Of a DNA stretch of 33,582 nt, positions 31,336 to 33,582 are shown in pieces (positions within the stretch are counted from its first letter, which is position 1; every line of letters begins with the position of its first letter). Source of the stretch: an uncultured Bacteroidales bacterium (GTDB lineage: Bacteria; Bacteroidota; Bacteroidia; Bacteroidales; UBA932); assembly GCA_902491795.1 (NCBI GenBank), contig CABUIX010000023.1:1-33582 (forward strand). The letters are read 5' to 3'. Below the pieces are notes generated by a model, which was given only the letters and a program-made list of their open reading frames with translations, was not told the DNA's origin and searched no databases. A program made the translations under genes and the position numbers.

Positions 31336-33582
31336 ATGAAGAAAACACTTATCATGGCAGCTGCGCTGGGATGCGCGCTGCCGCTCATGGCGCAGCCGAA
31401 GCTGAGTCCTGACAACATAGACGAGGTGCTCAAGGCGATGACGCTGGAGGAGAAGGCGGAGCTGTGCGTGGGCCTTGGCTGGGGACACCAGCTTGGGGGC
31501 ATTACCGGGAGCAGCACCGCGCTGGTTCCCGGTGCGGCCGGGACCACGCGAGCGATACCGCGTCTGGGGATTCCCGCGACCGCGCTGCCTGACGGTCCCG
31601 CGGGCATAAGGATCAATCCTACCAGGGAGGGCAGCGACCGTACATATTACGGAACCGGTTTCCCCGTAGGAACTGCGATAGCATCGTCGTGGGATGTTGA
31701 TCTTGTTGAATCAATGACGACGGCGATGGGCAACGAGGTGCTGGAGTACGGGGCCGACGTGATCCTGTCGCCGGCGATGAACCTGCACCGCAACCCGTTG
31801 TGCGGACGCAACTTCGAGTATTTCTCGGAAGATCCTTTCCTGACGGGCAAGATCGGAGCAGCATATGTGCGCGGCATCCAGAGCAACGGAGTCGGCACGT
31901 CCGTAAAGCACTTTGCCGCAAACAACCAGGAGACCAACCGCCATGAGAATGATTCGAGGGTGGGGACACGCGCGCTGCGTGAGCTTTACCTGAAGGGATT
32001 CGAGATAGCCGTGAAGGAGGCTGAGCCGTGGACGGTGATGTCATCGTACAACAAGCTCGACGGGGAGTATGCGCAGCAGAGCCATGACCTGCTGACCAAG
32101 GTACTGCGCGACGAATGGGGATTCAGGGGGATCGTTATGACCGACTGGGGAAACAAGGCCGGAACCGTGAAGGCAGCCTATGCCGGAAACGACCTGATGA
32201 TGCCTGGCAGCGATGTCGAGAAGCAGCGCCTGGTCGATGCGGTGAAGAGCGGTGAGCTGAGCGAGGCGGATCTTGACAGGAACGTGCGCAGGATGCTGGA
32301 GTACATCGTGAAGACGCCGCATTTCCGTGGATACAGGTACAGCGATACCCCTGATCTGGCCGCTCATGCCAAGGTGGCAAGGAAGGCCGCGACAGAGTCC
32401 ATGGTATTGCTGAAGAACGACGATGCTGTCCTTCCTCTCAAGGGAACCGAGAAGGTTGCCCTGTTCGGAATCTCATCCGTTGATTTCGTTGCAGGCGGAA
32501 CCGGTTCCGGAAATGTGAACAAGGCATATGTGATCGACATGGTTCAGGGAATGGAGAATGCCGGTTTCAGCCTTGTCGAGGAACTGAAGGAGTTCAACCG
32601 GAAATACGTTGACTTCAAGAAGGCCGACATGCGCGCGAATCCTCAGGGAGGCAGCGTGCTTCTCGGAAGCGCAAAGGTTCCTGAGGCCGAGATGTCCAGG
32701 GAGTTCGTGATGAGGATGGAGCCGCAGAGTGACATGGCGGTGATCGTGATCGGAAGGAATTCGGGTGAAGGCGGAGACCGCAGGGTAGACGGGGACTTCA
32801 ATCTCAGCGAGACCGAGCGCAGCCTCATCGAGAACGTGACCACAGTTTACCACCTTGCCGGGAAGAAGGTCGTGGTGGTTCTGAACATCGGCGGCGTTAT
32901 CGAGACCAACTCATGGAAGGGACTTCCCGATGCGATCCTGCTTGCGTGGCAGCCCGGACAGGAAGGCGGAGACGCAGTCGCTGACGTGCTCACGGGAAAG
33001 GTGAACCCTTCAGGAAAGCTTCCGATGACATTCCCGATCTCCTACATGGATCATCCTTCGGCATACAATTTCCCCACGGGCTACGAGAACACGAACCGGG
33101 GCGGATGGTACGGCCGCGGGAATGCCGAGCCTGTGAAGAACGTTGACTACACCGACTACGCGGAGGGCATCTGGGTAGGATACCGCTGGTTCACGACGGA
33201 GGGCAAGGAAGTTTCATATCCGTTCGGATATGGCCTGAGCTACACGACGTTCGCATATTCAAAACCCGAGGTGAAGGTTGACCGTGAGGGGAACATGACG
33301 GCCAAGGTGACCGTAACCAATACCGGAGATGTCGCTGGACGTGAGGTCGTCGAGGTATACGTGAGTGCACCAGAGGGTGGACTTGAGAAGCCGGCAAGGG
33401 AACTCAAGGCATTCGGCAAGACCGCACTGCTCGCTCCGGGCGAGAGCGAGACTCTTGAGTTCACGGTCACTCCTTACGAACTGGCATCGTTCGACACTGA
33501 CGAGAACCGCTGGGAGGCTGCTTCCGGAGAGTACACAGTGTACTTCTCAAGGAACGTGGCAGACACCGCGACGAGCGTTAAG
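31336..33582 (+). CDS. GH3 family beta-glycosidase (cut by the window end)
   Basis: The ATG at 31336 opens a frame that runs without stop through the last base; 749 residues are visible. A signal peptide (about 1-19, LPLMAQ) is followed by the GH3 barrel (about 25-330) with KHFAANNQE (191-199) and the nucleophile D270 in GIVMTDWG. The C-terminal alpha/beta domain (about 350-565) carries the acid/base candidate E478 in RNSGEGGDR, and the fibronectin-like domain (about 650-740) has TNTGDVAGREVVEVYV. Only the last few residues are probably missing. GH3 members cleave beta-glucose, beta-xylose or alpha-L-arabinose ends, and which one applies here is not readable. Codons are more G/C-ending than in the neighbouring genes. 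It is co-transcribed with the esterase. Confidence 0.95.
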   Translation, partial: MKKTLIMAAALGCALPLMAQPKLSPDNIDEVLKAMTLEEKAELCVGLGWGHQLGGITGSSTALVPGAAGTTRAIPRLGIPATALPDGPAGIRINPTREGSDRTYYGTGFPVGTAIASSWDVDLVESMTTAMGNEVLEYGADVILSPAMNLHRNPLCGRNFEYFSEDPFLTGKIGAAYVRGIQSNGVGTSVKHFAANNQETNRHENDSRVGTRALRELYLKGFEIAVKEAEPWTVMSSYNKLDGEYAQQSHDLLTKVLRDEWGFRGIVMTDWGNKAGTVKAAYAGNDLMMPGSDVEKQRLVDAVKSGELSEADLDRNVRRMLEYIVKTPHFRGYRYSDTPDLAAHAKVARKAATESMVLLKNDDAVLPLKGTEKVALFGISSVDFVAGGTGSGNVNKAYVIDMVQGMENAGFSLVEELKEFNRKYVDFKKADMRANPQGGSVLLGSAKVPEAEMSREFVMRMEPQSDMAVIVIGRNSGEGGDRRVDGDFNLSETERSLIENVTTVYHLAGKKVVVVLNIGGVIETNSWKGLPDAILLAWQPGQEGGDAVADVLTGKVNPSGKLPMTFPISYMDHPSAYNFPTGYENTNRGGWYGRGNAEPVKNVDYTDYAEGIWVGYRWFTTEGKEVSYPFGYGLSYTTFAYSKPEVKVDREGNMTAKVTVTNTGDVAGREVVEVYVSAPEGGLEKPARELKAFGKTALLAPGESETLEFTVTPYELASFDTDENRWEAASGEYTVYFSRNVADTATSVK

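Overview
The window is chromosomal DNA from a member of the Bacteroidales (phylum Bacteroidota) with roughly balanced base composition. The evidence is a SusC/SusD pair, a hybrid two-component system of the HTCS type, Bacteroidota-style promoters (-7 box TAnnTTTG, with TTG about 20 bp upstream) before many genes, and AT-rich start regions without strong Shine-Dalgarno sites. The genus cannot be told from the sequence alone. No rRNA, tRNA, CRISPR array, insertion sequence or integrase gene was seen.

Region 1 (1-10802) is housekeeping. It starts with the 3' end of an unknown gene. A 660-bp stretch follows with several hairpins, a likely orphan small RNA (about 335-448, minus) and a possible 43-codon gene (534-665, minus). 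Next is gapA (minus), divergent from a surE-lpxB-SDR operon (plus). A small membrane PH-domain gene (minus) runs into the SDR gene, and an ogt-type DNA repair gene (plus) runs into a minus-strand operon DUF349-yidC-yggS. That operon is divergent from trmD, and the two promoters are interleaved. A second likely small RNA with its own promoter and terminator (about 10875-10999) separates trmD from region 2.

Region 2 (11130 to the window end) is a polysaccharide utilization locus for a pectin-type glycan. It encodes a pectate lyase PL10-pectin methylesterase fusion, a GH127-type beta-L-arabinofuranosidase lipoprotein, a secreted metallo-beta-lactamase-fold hydrolase, a GH106 alpha-L-rhamnosidase lipoprotein, an HTCS sensor/regulator, SusC, SusD, a two-domain alpha/beta-hydrolase esterase, and a GH3 beta-glycosidase cut by the window end. 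A flavodoxin/ferredoxin (EFR1-type) gene sits inside the locus on the opposite strand. The inferred division of labour is that SusCD imports oligosaccharides, PL10-CE8 de-esterifies and cleaves the galacturonan backbone, GH106, GH127 and GH3 trim side chains, the esterase removes acyl groups, and the HTCS senses a released oligosaccharide and switches on the locus.

The most informative new signal is a pair of direct repeats (consensus TTGAAGATTnTGAAAT, spaced exactly 21 bp). It occurs upstream of susC and again upstream of the MBL-GH106 operon. In both places the second repeat ends exactly 21 nt before a perfect -7 box, and both promoters lack a good -33 TTG. This is what an activator site for the local HTCS should look like, and it links the two operons into one regulon.
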